Shown here piece after piece: positions 11,444 through 23,151 of a DNA stretch of 64,000 nucleotides. The number at the start of each line of letters is the position of its first letter. Within the stretch, counting starts at the first letter, position 1. Origin of the DNA: Allacma fusca. Lineage: Eukaryota; Arthropoda; Collembola; Symphypleona; Sminthuridae. The stretch covers positions 39,915,067 to 39,979,066 of the forward strand of contig OX359245.1 in assembly GCA_947179485.1 (NCBI GenBank), read 5' to 3'. A model generated the notes under the pieces. That model had not been told where the DNA came from and ran no database searches. It saw only the letters and a program-made list of their open reading frames with translations. The position numbers and the translations under genes are program-made.

Positions 11444-11453
11444 AATATAAAAG
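11444..11453 (+). promoter_or_regulatory. TATA box of the Gly/Ser/Thr-rich protein gene
   Basis: ATATAAAAG stands about 125 bases before the ATG at 11571. The TATA box and the following 5' UTR are copied at 4985-5125, which supports a real promoter unit. Confidence 0.55.
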
Positions 11454-11570
11454 CCCCAGTTTTTTACCAACAAAACTCATTCACATTCCAGCTCTCATCA
11501 GCTCAGCTACAGTAACTCAAATCATTAGCAGCTTTTTTCAAATTCTACCTTTTGTTTTCATTTTTTCGAA

Positions 11571-12215
11571 ATGAATACTTTTTACACTCTTGCAATTGCA
11601 AGTTTTGGGCTTGCTGCTTTGGTAGCCACCAACCCACACGAGAATACTTTTTTTTATAGAATTACCAATGGGGTCACTAACTGTAAGTCTTGATTTTCAA
11701 AAACAATTTTTTACAATTTTAATCTAAATTTTATTATTGACTAGTTTAGTTCATCCATTTTACAACGACAATTTTATTTCACATCCAAGAGTTAAATATG
11801 CGAGGATACTAATCTCAATGATTTGGTTTTATTTGACAGTTACTGGGAACGTCGTTGCATCCGGTGTGGGTACATCAAATGGAACTGCCACTGCGGGGGG
11901 TCCAAACGCAACCGTGAGTCTCACAGTGGGCTCAGTGGGGTCAGCCTCAGGTGTTAGTTTTGAGACCGGGTCCGTGAATGGTCCATCTACGGGCATTAAT
12001 GTCGGCACTGGGACGTCAGCCACTGGGAATGGTTTTGGATCTGGCTCTGCTTCCGGTTTGAATGCAACCGTGGGAATTATTACCTCTGGCAATGGTACTG
12101 GGTCCGCCGGGCATAATTTTACCGCTGTGTCTCCAACTGCACCTAATGCAACATCCACATCTACCACAACCACAAGTACTACAACCACAACTCGTAGACC
12201 AATTTCATCCCCCTT

Positions 12216-12247
<32 letters not shown>

Positions 12248-12426
12248 CTACAACCACAGCAAGGCCTGCGTCGCCTTCAGTACCCACAACAGCAAGAACA
12301 ACAACAACCTCAACAACGCCTGGTACAGTAACAGGACGTTCCTTACTGTCGGAATTGGTCAATGAGTACCGTCAAGGCCGGCTGTTTTTCTACAACCCTA
12401 ACTACGGTGGTAATCTACTCCAATAG
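11571..12426 (+). CDS. Secreted Gly/Ser/Thr-rich mucin-like protein, two exons, 232 aa
   Basis: The predicted CDS joins 11571-11682 and 11840-12426 across an intron with donor GTAAGT and acceptor TTATTTGACAG. The phase (one base carried over) fits. The N-terminus MNTFYTLAIASFGLAALVA is a signal peptide. Residues about 38-130 are Gly, Ser, Thr, Val and Asn rich with repeated N-glycosylation sites of the NGT, NAT and NFT kind. Residues about 135-205 are almost only Thr with Ser, Pro and Arg, partly encoded by an ACA microsatellite near 12220-12250. The C-terminus (LLSELVNEYRQGRLFFYNPN) is ordinary sequence. Extracellular mucin or matrix protein is the natural guess, and no named family is recognised. 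The open frame continues upstream of the acceptor from 11737, but the spliced start supplies the signal peptide and the copied promoter. Confidence 0.7.
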
Positions 12427-12922
12427 ATGTTGCTACGGCCGGAAGTAAATAACTATGAAAATAGCCACCTACAAAAACATACAAATACTAGAATAGACAA
12501 ATCCTGTGCGCATGATGGAATTACATCAACTGAGATTTACTGTATGAACGCCAGAGTGCGCGCAGGCATATATGATTCATACCACTGGCGTTACTAAAAT
12601 ATGAATCTGAATTGCATCCAAGTGTCACATGCATTCAGTTAGTCAATAATAGAGATTCAACGTCCACAGTATGAATAAACCCTATAACAGTTGCTTAAAA
12701 TCTTAATTATCTTTGGAACAATTCGTGAGGATTTGTTGGCTGCATAAATACATTAGTAATAAGGAATGGGATTTTTTGAAGAATTTTTATTTTAACTCTG
12801 AGGGTTCTTGTCTTAAAGCATCATTTCAGAGCTTATGAGTGTACGGATTCTTCTATGCCATTGGATATAAAATAATTGTTATTTCGTAGTTTTTAAATGT
12901 AATTATTATCCAATAATTGCGT
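12427..12922. other. Spacer between two convergent genes, nothing recognised
   Basis: AT-rich and without coding signal. It separates the 3' ends of the 11571 (+) and 12923 (-) genes. Confidence 0.5.
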
Positions 12923-13536
12923 TCAGCTAGCATCACTACTCGAGTAATACCCCTCGTCAATAAATCTTTTGAAGATGTTCGTTCGGATGTCACGTTTATC
13001 CCGATTTCGTCTCCGAATCCCTTTGAACACGTCCAGCTCATCTATGACATCCTGATCTTCAGGGGTCTCGGGTCCGGTAACACGTCGATGACGCTTGACT
13101 CTCTTGGATTGATCATGGCTCCTCTCATATTTTGCAAGAAACTCCTGGTCGTTTATATCATCGTTTGGGACGGGATTGGGTCGGCCTGGAATTTTTTGTT
13201 AGACAGATTGTGACATTTTAGAGACCAATAATAATGTTACTGTACATTCAGTGAGCTCTGAAGCTCTTCAAGAGAAATAGTTTCGGTGAAGGAGAAAATA
13301 TTTTTCATACGTGTTTCTTACATACATACGTATGTGCCCAAATGTTTTTTGCTCCTTTTAGTAACGTGTAATATATAAGACTTTAACTATTCTACTTACT
13401 TACTCGAGTTAGTTACTACTACAAAGAGAGATTTTGAAATGCATTAAAATAATAATTTAGGAAATGCTTTACCTGAAACTTCTCCCAAGAAATATATGAT
13501 CCATAGGAGTATGACGGGGAGGAGAAAGATCTTCAT
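12923..13536 (-). CDS. Small secreted protein with many dibasic sites, two exons, 108 aa
   Basis: The predicted CDS joins 13473-13536 and 12923-13185. The donor is GTAAAG and the acceptor AAAAAATTCCAG. The first exon ends one base into a codon and the second supplies the other two, giving 327 nt. The product begins MKIFLLPVILLWIIYFLG, a signal peptide cleaved near 22. The rest is very hydrophilic and charged, with Lys/Arg pairs at 49-50, 52-53, 55-56, 79-81, 85-86 and 94-95 and no Cys. That density of convertase-type sites suggests a peptide precursor, though a basic secreted protein is possible. No family is recognised. The opposite strand has an overlapping open frame (12917-13213), which I take as a shadow because it lacks a signal peptide and splice support. 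Confidence 0.65.
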
Positions 13537-14449
13537 TTGGGCTCGATATTTGGAACCACAGTAGTGAGTCAGCGGTAGTCAAAGCTAAAATTTAAAAGTA
13601 AATAAAACGTAGGATTATAGGAATCATTTTCTAGAATTTTGGATTGAATTTTTGATAATTTCAACGTATTTAATTATACACAATTTTTATACTCAGATAA
13701 TAGTACATAGAAAAATAGTGGTTCATTATATCTTAATACAAGAGCTAATGATAATTAAGCTTGCTTTTTGCTACAGGTTTTGTTTTACATACAAAGGTGT
13801 ATTCTGAGTATTGTTTTATTTTCTGGGAAGTCGAATGTTGTTACCAGAGCTGATCTAGTCCAACGCTCTAAAGGAATTGAATGAGCTGTTTTGTTATGTT
13901 AAGTTGTGCCAAGGGAATATGACAGTTAAATGCAAGGGGTAAAATTATGTTATGGATTGTTGAGGAGATAATCTTATTATTTTTGCTACCTTTGCATATT
14001 ATTTTGCAGTAGTTTCCGAATGGACGTTCAAAGTTTATCCAACATGGCAAGTGACTTGGGAGAACTCATGTAGGTCAAATTTTGGGTTAGAAACTGTCTT
14101 TTCATCATTCATATCTGTGTAGTTTGTTGTAATTAGAAGTAGTGGAAATTGTTAAGACGACGAATAAATTTTGCTGATTTTGAGAGAATTGCATTTGCTT
14201 GATTTTTCAGTGCTGATTGTGAGGTTAGTTCTGAAATATTTTTCCTTATTGAGACAATAACCTGACTCAGCATGCCTTCCTATTCAAAATATTTTATACT
14301 TAATTAACAAGCAATGCTCATATACATGATGGTAATTATATCTGAGTACGTTCTAACATTGACATAGTGTGTTGTGCATCATCTGACAATTACAATGAAG
14401 TCTGTGCAAATTGCAATGTATGGATGATATGCAGATGATTGCACTGATC
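13537..14449. other. No gene recognised
   Basis: AT-rich spacer upstream of the 12923-13536 gene. The 13868-14050 minus ORF has no recognisable features. Confidence 0.45.
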
Positions 14450-15138
14450 TAAGGCTTCCATCCGACCGGATAAATCGAATATCCGATCCGAATCCGATCC
14501 GAACCGAAATTTTCGGATAAGTTTTCTTAATATCCGATCCGACCGTTACGGATTCGGATAAAAATTTTATTCATCCGTATCCGATCCGAAATTTTCGGAT
14601 CGGATAAGTGCAGTATCCGATCCGATCCGCGGATATCCGAAATTATCCGAATTGATACCATTGGGTGATAAAAAAAAGTATTAGGAATTTTCACTGCAAA
14701 AATGCATTAGCTTTTTGCTACATCACAATATTAATAATTTTTGCATGCATTACGTCATGTGTACAAACTGAAGAAAAACTTTACAAACAACGCTGTAAAT
14801 GTGAAGCACAGAATTAAGAAGAAAACAAGTAAAAAGCGGCACAGTTACTCTTTGGACAAATTGTTGTTGCACACTTCGTTCTTATTGGTCGCTCGAACGC
14901 GCTAAAAATTTGATTTTCGGATATCCGTCGGATTATCCGATATTTATTATTTGTGATCCGAACCGATCGGATAAAGTCTTTTCCAAATCCGATCCGATCC
15001 GAATCCGATGACCGGATAAGGGGTACGTATCCGATCCGATCGGATTGTGTTCGGATCGGATAAGTATGTATCCGATCCGAAATTTCGGATATCCGATCTT
15101 CGGATATCCGAGGATCATCCGATCGGATGGAAGCCTTA
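14450..15138. mobile_element. hAT-like element, GGATCCGATCCGA word
   Basis: The ends are TAAGGCTTCCATCCGA and its complement, flanked by the perfect 8-bp duplication CACTGATC (14442-14449 and 15139-15146). Words built on ATCCGATCCGA and GGATATCCG fill both arms. The centre is unrelated AT-rich DNA. Confidence 0.92.
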
Positions 15139-16585
15139 CACTGATCAATTCCAGTGCAGTAAAAGTGCATGAGCATGCTCTTTCATGTACAAGATTTTTC
15201 TGTAGCATCCAAACGAATGAGCTCTCTGTATTAAGAGCACCCGTCATGAGTAATTTGAATTTGAATCTTAAGGATTCTGTCTATTGTGACATGCTCGCAC
15301 TAGGAGATGATTTAACACTAACGTAAACAGGAATCTGTACGATTCTTTCTCCGCTACAGGAAATGTTTACAAGTGGACCTCATTTATAGTGTAGTGTGAT
15401 AGTAGTGAGGGCTCCTCACAATTTCAAGTAGTAATTGCAACTGTCAATTTCAAATACAATTTCAATTCAATTTCAATTGATGGTAATCTGCAAGTTGTAA
15501 ATTGAAATCAATTTCAAATAAAAATGGCTTTTTAGTTGTTGATTCAATTTCAATTACAAATCAACTATCAATTCAGGCATTATAATTGGGAACTTCCACA
15601 ATTTCAATTTCAAATAGTAGCATTGTCAAAAATTGATAGTTGAAGTTGATAATTGACAACTAGTAAATGTTAAAGCAAGGAAGCGCGCAAAGGAAGAAAT
15701 GTGTAATTAAAGCGCGGAGATTACTCAACTTCCTACAGCAAATGACATCTCGCCGACATAATTGCTTGTAATACAAAAGCAACTAAATACTGAAAAAGGC
15801 GCTACGATCCAAACCTTAGTGGGCAATCATCAATAATCGAATCCGAAGATCTGCTTGATATTCAAATGAAGAGATGTAAATCCAGGGATGAAATATAGCG
15901 ATATCTTTCAGAGCTCCCTACAAAATCTACAGATCCGAAAATGGTGTTCTTAATCTGCTGTTGGAAGGTTTTACATTTATGAATACGTGAGAAATGATTT
16001 TTTTCGTAACCGCTTTTTGAAAAAATACATTGCATACATATTTAGTTTGTCTTACTGTAGGAGAATTAAAATGCTTATCCTATTTTTCCAGGATGCGAAG
16101 AGATGTTCTATGAGTTTCTGCTGCTGGCATCATGTATAATATGTTTGTTTTCCCCTGCTAATGACATGTTGACCTCAAACAGGCTTTGCATGCTTGCTGT
16201 GGCTATAAAAATTTGTCATTGCCATAAATGTTACCTCAAGTTTAAAAATCTTGTAGAACATTTAAAGCAAAAATCTGTTGTTGTCAACAGGTTACTTCTT
16301 GGGATGCTTAAAATTGTTAATAAATTATTACTTTACAACCAGAATGAGTTGTAATTTCATAGCAGGCAAATTAAACAGATGTAGCCAACAATATTTTTGT
16401 CGAATTTATCTTCACACCCATTTTTTCATTTAATACACACGGGTAGGATGTTAAACTACAAATCCAATTTCAATTCAATTTCAATCCAATTTAATCCCAA
16501 TTTCAAGTCAATTTTAACTTGCGTGAGTTTTGAAAGTTGTAATTGACAACTTCAACTATTGATGCTGCTACTTGATTATTACAAA

Positions 16586-17502
16586 CAAGGATGGGAATCG
16601 GAATCGGTATCCGAATCGGAATTATATTCGAAAATTTGAGTATTTTAATTCATATTGGAATCCGAAATAATTCCCAGGAAGTATTTTAATTAAAAATTGC
16701 ATTCAAAAAATGTTTTGAAATCGGAATTGGTATTCAAATATTTTTGAATGAATTCCGATTAAGTAAAGTATTGTTTTCAATGGCACATTCTCATTGTTCA
16801 GTGTACATACTTAAATATAAAAAAATTGTCGTAATTTTTACTTACAACGTAAAGCTAATCAAAGAGCATTGGCGAACGTTTTCTTCATTCGAAATGAACA
16901 TGCTTCCGCATTCCACTTAAAATAAAGGGGAATTATTAGCACTTGTAATAGGTTTTTAACGGTTGTGCTCAAAACTATTGTTTGTCCTACACGTTAATTA
17001 CTCAAGTAATTTACATAAATCGCTGATACTAAACTACTAACTAAAAATTTTTTTATGTAACTAAAGATTTTTTATGTAACTAAAGATTTTTTTATGTAAC
17101 TAAAGATTTTTTTATGTAACTAAAGATTTTTTTAGGTAACTACAAATGGGTCAAAACACAATTAGTGAGTTTGGAGTTCAAGTATCAGTTGAAAGTATTT
17201 TTCAACACTTAAATTGATACTTAACGACCTGCAGGGGAAACTAGATTCCCAAAATATTGATGATATCATGTTTCTAAGGTCGAATTTTTTCCATAATTAA
17301 ATTCTTTGTATTTTCAGTATACTAGGAGTATTCAAATAAATATTCAAATCGGAATTCATAATGAACGAATACTCGAGGATATTTAAATCCGTATTAGAAT
17401 TCATATTTTTCAGTATTGCTATAGGTATTTTAAATCGGAATTCTTCGCCTTGAATATTATAATTCGAATTATAATTCATACTTTTCCGATTTCCCATCCT
17501 TG
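16586..17502. mobile_element. hAT-like element, GGAATCGGTATCC word, nested
   Basis: Ends CAAGGATGGGAATCGG and TCCGATTTCCCATCCTTG are flanked by the perfect duplication ATTACAAA (16578-16585 and 17503-17510). The left array is only about two word units long. This is the compact sister of the satellite-bearing copy at 27215-30871, with which it shares most of its interior. Confidence 0.92.
17038..17137. repeat. Minisatellite of five about 20-bp units inside the nested element
   Basis: Five near-identical units of the form TAACTAAAGATTTTTTTATG. The sister element (around 30440-30515) has fewer and more diverged units, so the number grew in this copy. Confidence 0.85.
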
Positions 17503-17799
17503 ATTACAAATTGATTATTTGTCTAGTATTTGATTGATTAATAAGCAATTACAATTTACCACTACAAACTGAATTGAAAATTCAATTTCAATTACAAGTT
17601 CAATTTCAACTAACTCAATAAATTGAGTTGTGAGGAGCCCTAATAGCAGTGGTACATTTTTTAAATGTTTTTGCCCAATGCCCCAATTGCCAAGTGTAGA
17701 TACTTATTGTTAATCTAACGAGCTATTATACTTCACAATCAGTCCTTCGGTAAAAAGTAATTTAGAGCTGACAATGAGTGCAAGACAGCGATGAATATT

Positions 17800-18031
17800 A
17801 CAAATTACAACTTGTATTAACTAGCGCGGGAACTGTTCCGGTCCAGTCCAGTTCTAAAATTTTAATCTGGTACGGTCTGGTCATTGGTCTGGTTATGCCT
17901 TGTCCGAATTTTGGAGTATTCTGAAATGTTATAAAAAGCTGATTATTAATATAATCACCAAAAATAAAACCAACAAAAGAAAAATTTTGGACCACACCAT
18001 TAGGATCGGATCACTAACCGGTTAATCACCC
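17800..18031. mobile_element. Possible degenerate hAT-like element, GGTCCAGTCC word
   Basis: Left GGTCCAGTCCAGTTC and TCTGGTC words, and a right end whose complement reads CAAGGGTGATTAACCGG, resemble the plan of the other elements. The inverted repeat is poor (CAACTTGTATTAAC against CAAGGGTGATTAACC) and the target duplication is doubtful. Sequence from 18032 to 18787 shows nothing else. Confidence 0.3.
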
Positions 18032-18787
18032 TTGATTACAAGAATGAACTGTAAAAATAGCACTGTTTTGAGTACTCTACTGGTAAGTGTATAATAATTT
18101 AGACTTGGAAGACCTTTGCAATCGAGAGATTACTTTATAATGATAACATAATTATTAATTTATACAAACTGACAGTTGAATAATTTTTTGTGAGAAACAG
18201 TCGAAATCATAATTTGATGTCACGACATCCTATGCTATCAAGGCCCTAAATCCTCGGTACAAAAATGCATTTACGTCCAGAAATTGTCCTGCCCCAATCA
18301 GAATCCCTCAATGGCTCAAAATGTACGTTCCCTACTGTGGATAAACCAAAAGGTTACCTCCGCTCAGTACCCTTAGCAAAACCATGGATAAGTAATATAA
18401 GGTACAGAGTAACTTATGTTAGTTTTTTAAAGCAGACAATTCCAACACAATTTATGTACCGGTGAATTAAAAGTGTTTATAACAATTTTAATTTGAAATG
18501 TGTGTGGATTTATTGACGCATCTTAGTACTTCTCAACTGAAAGTTATAAAAAAACATCGACTGCGTCATCTGTTCGGAGAAGTATCTATAAGCAGTTGTG
18601 TATATATGTTCTGTTTAAATTTCCTCACATCATACGGATGAGCCATCTTCTAACAAATAACGTCTGTTGAATAGATTTTTTGTCCAAGGAGATCAAAATG
18701 GTCACATATAAACACATGCTAATACCTGTATCATCGACAGATGGCGCAGTCATTTACAAAACTGTGAAAAGCTGTAATGGTTCTTAT

Positions 18788-19265
18788 TAGTGTTTCTGAA
18801 CGGTACCAAAACATGGACTCGACCCGACTCGTTTTCCCGAACCGAAAAAAATCCCAATTCTGTTCCCAAAACCGGAACCGATATTTTCGAGTCCGGGACA
18901 TTTTTGGCTTCCCGGAACCGATCCGGAAAATAAAAGCGGTTCCCGAACCGGTTCCGGTTCCTTTCCGAACAGACAGAAAATGTATATGATTCATTTTTAT
19001 GGAAGCCAACATTGTGTCGCCTTTTCAAATGATAGTTGACAAATGCTGGCCAAATGCAAGTTTCGCGTTTTCATCCAAAACGGCAGCTTTAACAAACCAT
19101 TCCCGAAAACTTTCGGTTTTGATTTTTGTACCCGAAACCGGACCGAAATTTGACGGTTCATAAACCGATGACCCGAAACCGGACCGAAATGTAACGGTTC
19201 TTTAAAACGTTGACCCGAAACCGAACCGGAACCTCGGGAATTCCCGATACCGAACAAAAACACTA
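18788..19265. mobile_element. hAT-like element, GGAACCGGAACC word, copy 1
   Basis: The ends TAGTGTTTCTGAACGGTACC and the related complement (GGTATCGG on the other end) are flanked by the perfect duplication GTTCTTAT (18780-18787 and 19266-19273). Arms are GGTTCCGG and CCGAAACCGG words. It is the same family as 42227-42721, in opposite orientation. Confidence 0.92.
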
Positions 19266-19773
19266 GTTCTTATTGGATACCCATAATAGGTACCCACCAC
19301 AAATACGAGCCTAAGGTTGATAGGGCCATCAAGCTAACCTTAGAAAAGTTTATCTCACATATAAACACATTTGTATACATTCTTCAAGTAGTGTAAGGTA
19401 ATAAACTCACCATTGACTGGATGTTGCAAACAGCTTGCTCGTGCGATTTGAGCGAATTTTCTAATTGAAAATGCTTTTAAATAAAACCTACGTTTACGCC
19501 CCTCTGCCTGCGAAGTTACATTTTCTGTCCCATTTGTTTTAATACAATACCTGACTTCGCCCCTTTGTGATTTTGTTTATGTTTAATATGTGCATGTTAC
19601 ATATTTATTTATAGATGTAAGTTGCAAACAGGTGTAAGTTGATTTGACAAGTACTCTCTTCTCTTCAAAAATAATTGGCTTATAATAATCTCCACAAATA
19701 ACTATCCTGGCATAAAAGACCTAGCTATAATTTTATGCTATGCAAACCCAATAACTAATAAATAACAATTTAA
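19266..19773. other. No gene recognised
   Basis: AT-rich spacer between the hAT element and the reverse-transcriptase fragment. Confidence 0.5.
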
Positions 19774-20172
19774 AGAAATTTTCGCTCATGTGGAAAATCT
19801 GGAGTTACAGTCATACAAATAATAACGTTTTTTACACAAAACAGCCTAATACTCAACACCCACAAATCCAAAATTGTTACCTTCAGGAAGCCTGATGGCA
19901 GAACCAGAAATATTGAATTTCGGTGGGGAAAATCCAAACTAGAATCCTCAAATGAAAATAAGCACCTAGGGGTTCTTTATTCTCAATCAGGCTCAACTAT
20001 TTGCACCCGCAAAGACTCTAGCAAGAGGGAAATCTGTAATATCTTGATTATGGCCGCTTATAATGACCATCTACCTTTCAGACAAATTTCACGCTGTTCA
20101 ATTCAATGGTACGGTCCGTTGTCACATACGGTGGCGACAATCTGCAGCACTATTTTGTCAAAAAACTACTGA
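19774..20172 (+). mobile_element. Non-LTR retrotransposon reverse-transcriptase fragment
   Basis: An uninterrupted 132-codon frame without an early ATG reads LILNTHKSKIVTFRKPDGR, then EFRWGKSKLE, then KHLGVLYSQSGS. The pattern of leucine-rich NTxKSKIV, a W-containing strand and LGVxxS is typical of the C-terminal part of LINE reverse transcriptases of the Jockey/CR1/R1 kind. No catalytic YxDD box, endonuclease or tail is seen, so this is a truncated remnant, open but not functional on its own. Confidence 0.6.
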
Positions 20173-21239
20173 CAAGGTAACATTTTCAGATGGTACACGT
20201 GGATTCAAACAAAGCATAGCACACTTTTTGGTACTCACCTAGTATGTTTCAAAACTCATGTAACTCGAGTGCATTTTGCCCCGTTCTCCTAGGACACGTC
20301 ACAAAAGTTTCAAAATTTAAAACGGTACCACAGGGACCTGTCTTTTAGAAACAAATCAATGTTAAATCCCATAAGGATTTTGAATTTTTAAAAGTCGGTG
20401 AAATTTTGGTTTTTACTATTTCAAGGAAATTCAAGTTTTAACGTATATATCCTTCGACAAAATTCCCCCAAAAGTAATCCCTCCATCATGGCGCATCCGC
20501 ATGTATCTAGTCGCAAATATATATTCACTCCGTATTTACATACGAATGAACTAGACTATTGAGTTTTGCCTTATGATTTACACATGTACAACATTAGTAA
20601 ATTACAAATTAAACTAAATTAGCCCCCAGCAAAAATATCGTCACATTTTATTCAAAAGTAATCTCATGGCGTATTTAGAAGAAATATGAGACACAAAATT
20701 GCAGACACTTCTAAGCGTAAGAAACAAATTGGTCTATTAGATCGTTAAGCCCAACAAGAAAGATTGACTAATCGTGCCATGCCCAGAGAAAATGGCCGAC
20801 AGACACACATGCCTGTCTCCAACAGACCTTTGCTGTCATAAAAGTCACCGCAGCCCAAAATTGGAACTTGGAAGTCAGTATTGACTGACTGACAATGAGA
20901 ATACACCTCCAATACAAACTCAATCATATAGTGAGAAGAACGAAATACATTACCTTTGAAAGATCCTTGAATGAAATAATGTAAGAGCTTGCAGAAGTTT
21001 AAAAAATAATATCACATTAGTTTTTAAATAAATATGTTAAGCATAACTTACAAAAATAACAAATTATGTCCCAGCAAAATTATCCTGACTATGAGTGAAA
21101 ATTTATATCAATGTGTTCAATCTCTCCCATATTATAATTTGAAATTCAATGACGAAAAGAATCGATTCAACATATCATCTACATATAGTCACCATGGGAT
21201 ATAGGCCATTGGGAAAGGCTCCAACACATTAACATTATT
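20173..21239. other. No gene recognised
   Basis: Weakly resembles the flank at 27100-27180 around 20690-20760 (AAATTGGTCTA then TAG-TCGTT). The minus ORF 20745-20927 has no recognised domain. Confidence 0.4.
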
Positions 21240-21857
21240 ACATGTACTTAATAATAAACTATAGAAAACAATCTATACTCGTGGGATTGGCCTTCCTGCA
21301 ACAGAAATTCCCTTCACACACCAAAGGAACTCTCTCCCGAAATAATGGATAATTCCAATACCCGGGTTTAAAATTTCTGACAATCAGTGCTGAACAAGAA
21401 GACACATTGCAACAGAGAGGAGCAGCCGCACGCGATTGTGGAAGTTACGCCTGCTCACAATCTGTGCCCACTTCAAGGCTCAATAATTAGGGCTACATAT
21501 TTCACATCAGCCCGTCACATTTCTAAAATATCAGTTGAAGATTGGTAACTCTTTCGGTAGTTATTCCGAGGTTCTACTTTACGTAACTAATTTCAGCGTG
21601 CACTTCATCCGATAATAGCATATAATTTCTACATGCTAATAGTCTAGAAAATTATGCTGAAAAAATGATTCGATAAACTCTACCCTCGAATTAAGTACAC
21701 GTGCAAATAATTACTCGTATATAAACAAATTTTAAGAATAGACGACAATTTATGGATATCCCAATGGTCGCCTATACCATAAGGTCTACTATAAGCTTCC
21801 CAATATTTATGTCTAATCTATCAACTTGAAAAATAAATGACCAATGGATATCCCAGA

Positions 21858-22852
21858 CAGAGCTGCGTTCAAGTTCAAGTTTAACTTGACTAGTTCAAGT
21901 GCGTATCAAGTTCAAGTCAAGTGCAGAAAATTTTGTAACTTGAAACTTGAACATCAAGTTCAAGTGAAATTATAACTTTAATTTGAATTTTCAAGTTCAA
22001 GTTCGATCAAGTCCAAGTTAATAATTTATTACTTGATTGCAAAATCGAGTCAAGTTCAAGTACACTGAATGGAAGTACTTGAATAAAACTTGAGTATAAC
22101 TTGAGTTTTTGTCCCTGAAAAGCAATTTAAGCATTGCGTAATTAGTGGCATCATTGCGTCCCACTAAAAATAATATTGGATGTCAATTATCATAATAATG
22201 ACATCTTTATGTTTGTATTTATTCCATCGACATTCAAGTCGCCTCCACGATGCCCAGAGGTCGAGATCAAGAATAATTCTACTGTTTCCATACTTATGGT
22301 AGCACTGATCCGACTTGTTGTTTTAAAAGGATGTTCTTGTTACTCAGGGTTCTTGTACCATTATAAAAATCAAGTTCAGTTCACCTGTTCTGAAGCTAAA
22401 AAGAAGTATAAGAGAAATTTATTATTGCCTGTAAGAATGATTTTTGCTGATATTAACCATGAGGCGCAAATGAACAACAATGTTATAAACCAACAAACAT
22501 TTTTAAAATAAAATTAACGACGACAAACATTCATGAGTAAAACCGCTGGTTACACTCACCAGATGAGTGCAACACTAATGTGAACAGATCAATGATGGCT
22601 AACCACTTAATTATGGAAATTAGTAAATTATACTACAATGTTTATAGTTATTTGATCAAGTACTTTTAACTTTTAAAGTAAACAATACCATCCGCATGCC
22701 GTTTAGTTTATCCTAATAACTATAATAATTGTAGACGAAATTTCTAGCATTGACTATTCATTTACGAAAAAAATACTTGAATAATCAAGTTCAAATACAA
22801 GTACACGTTCAAGTCAAGTTGTCTAAAATAACTTGACTTGAACGCAGCTCTG
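21858..22852. mobile_element. hAT-like element, TTCAAGTTCAAG word
   Basis: The ends CAGAGCTGCGTTCAAGT and its exact complement are flanked by ATCCCAGA (21850-21857) and ATCCCAGT (22853-22860), a 7 of 8 match. Arms consist of TCAAGT words. The centre holds a 111-aa open frame (22176-22511, +). In another frame at 22250 it contains MPRGRDQE, which resembles the start of some BED-finger hAT transposases, so the centre may be a decayed transposase gene. Confidence 0.9.
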
Positions 22853-22859
22853 ATCCCAG

Positions 22860-23060
22860 TCAATAAAATTGTTCAGAATAATTGCACGTGCAGGTCACTT
22901 TTATTGTATATTGATAAAGTGCACTTTGATTCGTCAATTTTATTTGTCCTTATTACAGAAGCTTATAATTTCGTTTACTTATAAGATCACAATATTTCGT
23001 AGTACTGCATAGGTTATTAGTTGTCATCGGTTTCTGTTCTGGGTCAAACTATGTCGAAGT
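22860..23060 (+). promoter_or_regulatory. Candidate IR promoter block
   Basis: AATTGTTCAGAATAATTGCA, CGTGCAGGT, a run ending AAGTGCACTTTGAT and the GTACTGCATAG motif are kept before both the 23152 and 44418 genes. The first motif also heads the pseudogene at 32850. Conservation may only reflect recent duplication. Promoter activity is inferred from position. Confidence 0.4.
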
Positions 23061-23151
23061 AAACGTGTATATCCATTTCAAGAAACGTAACTACAGGAAT
23101 ACAAGTGTCAGCTTAAATATTGTCAAAAAACATCAAGCTTATTTCGTAATT

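Larger units (their letters stand above)
15407..17642. mobile_element. hAT-like element, CAATTTCAA word, with a nested element
   Basis: The ends are GAGGGCTCCTCACAA on the left and TTGTGAGGAGCCCTA on the right. Flanks ATAGTAGT (15399-15406) and ATAGCAGT (17643-17650) agree at 7 of 8 positions. Arms are filled with TTCAATTTCAA words. The family has a second copy at 53149-54170. The centre (about 15660-16420) holds an open frame at 16103-16354 with several Cys and His that I cannot assign. A younger element sits at 16586-17502. Confidence 0.88.
21240..23151. repeat. Duplicated IR upstream block, copy A
   Basis: The block shares long runs with about 31560-32870 and 43480-44417, for example CCCGAAATAATGGA, the GGTTCTACTT region and GAATGATTCGATA. 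All three copies lead into an IR gene or pseudogene, so the 5' flank was duplicated with the gene. Copy A is interrupted by the hAT element at 21858-22852. Confidence 0.75.

Noticed and set aside
11829-12362. 177-aa minus-strand ORF over the mucin-like gene
   Set aside because: It is the complement of the low-complexity Thr-rich coding sequence, giving runs of Val. The plus strand has the signal peptide, intron and promoter.
12917-13213. 98-aa plus-strand ORF
   Set aside because: It overlaps the minus-strand spliced gene, which has the signal peptide and phase-consistent splice sites.
23065-23151. Upstream ATG as start of the second IR gene
   Set aside because: The paralogue at 44418 starts at the later ATG, and only the later start places the signal peptide at the N-terminus.
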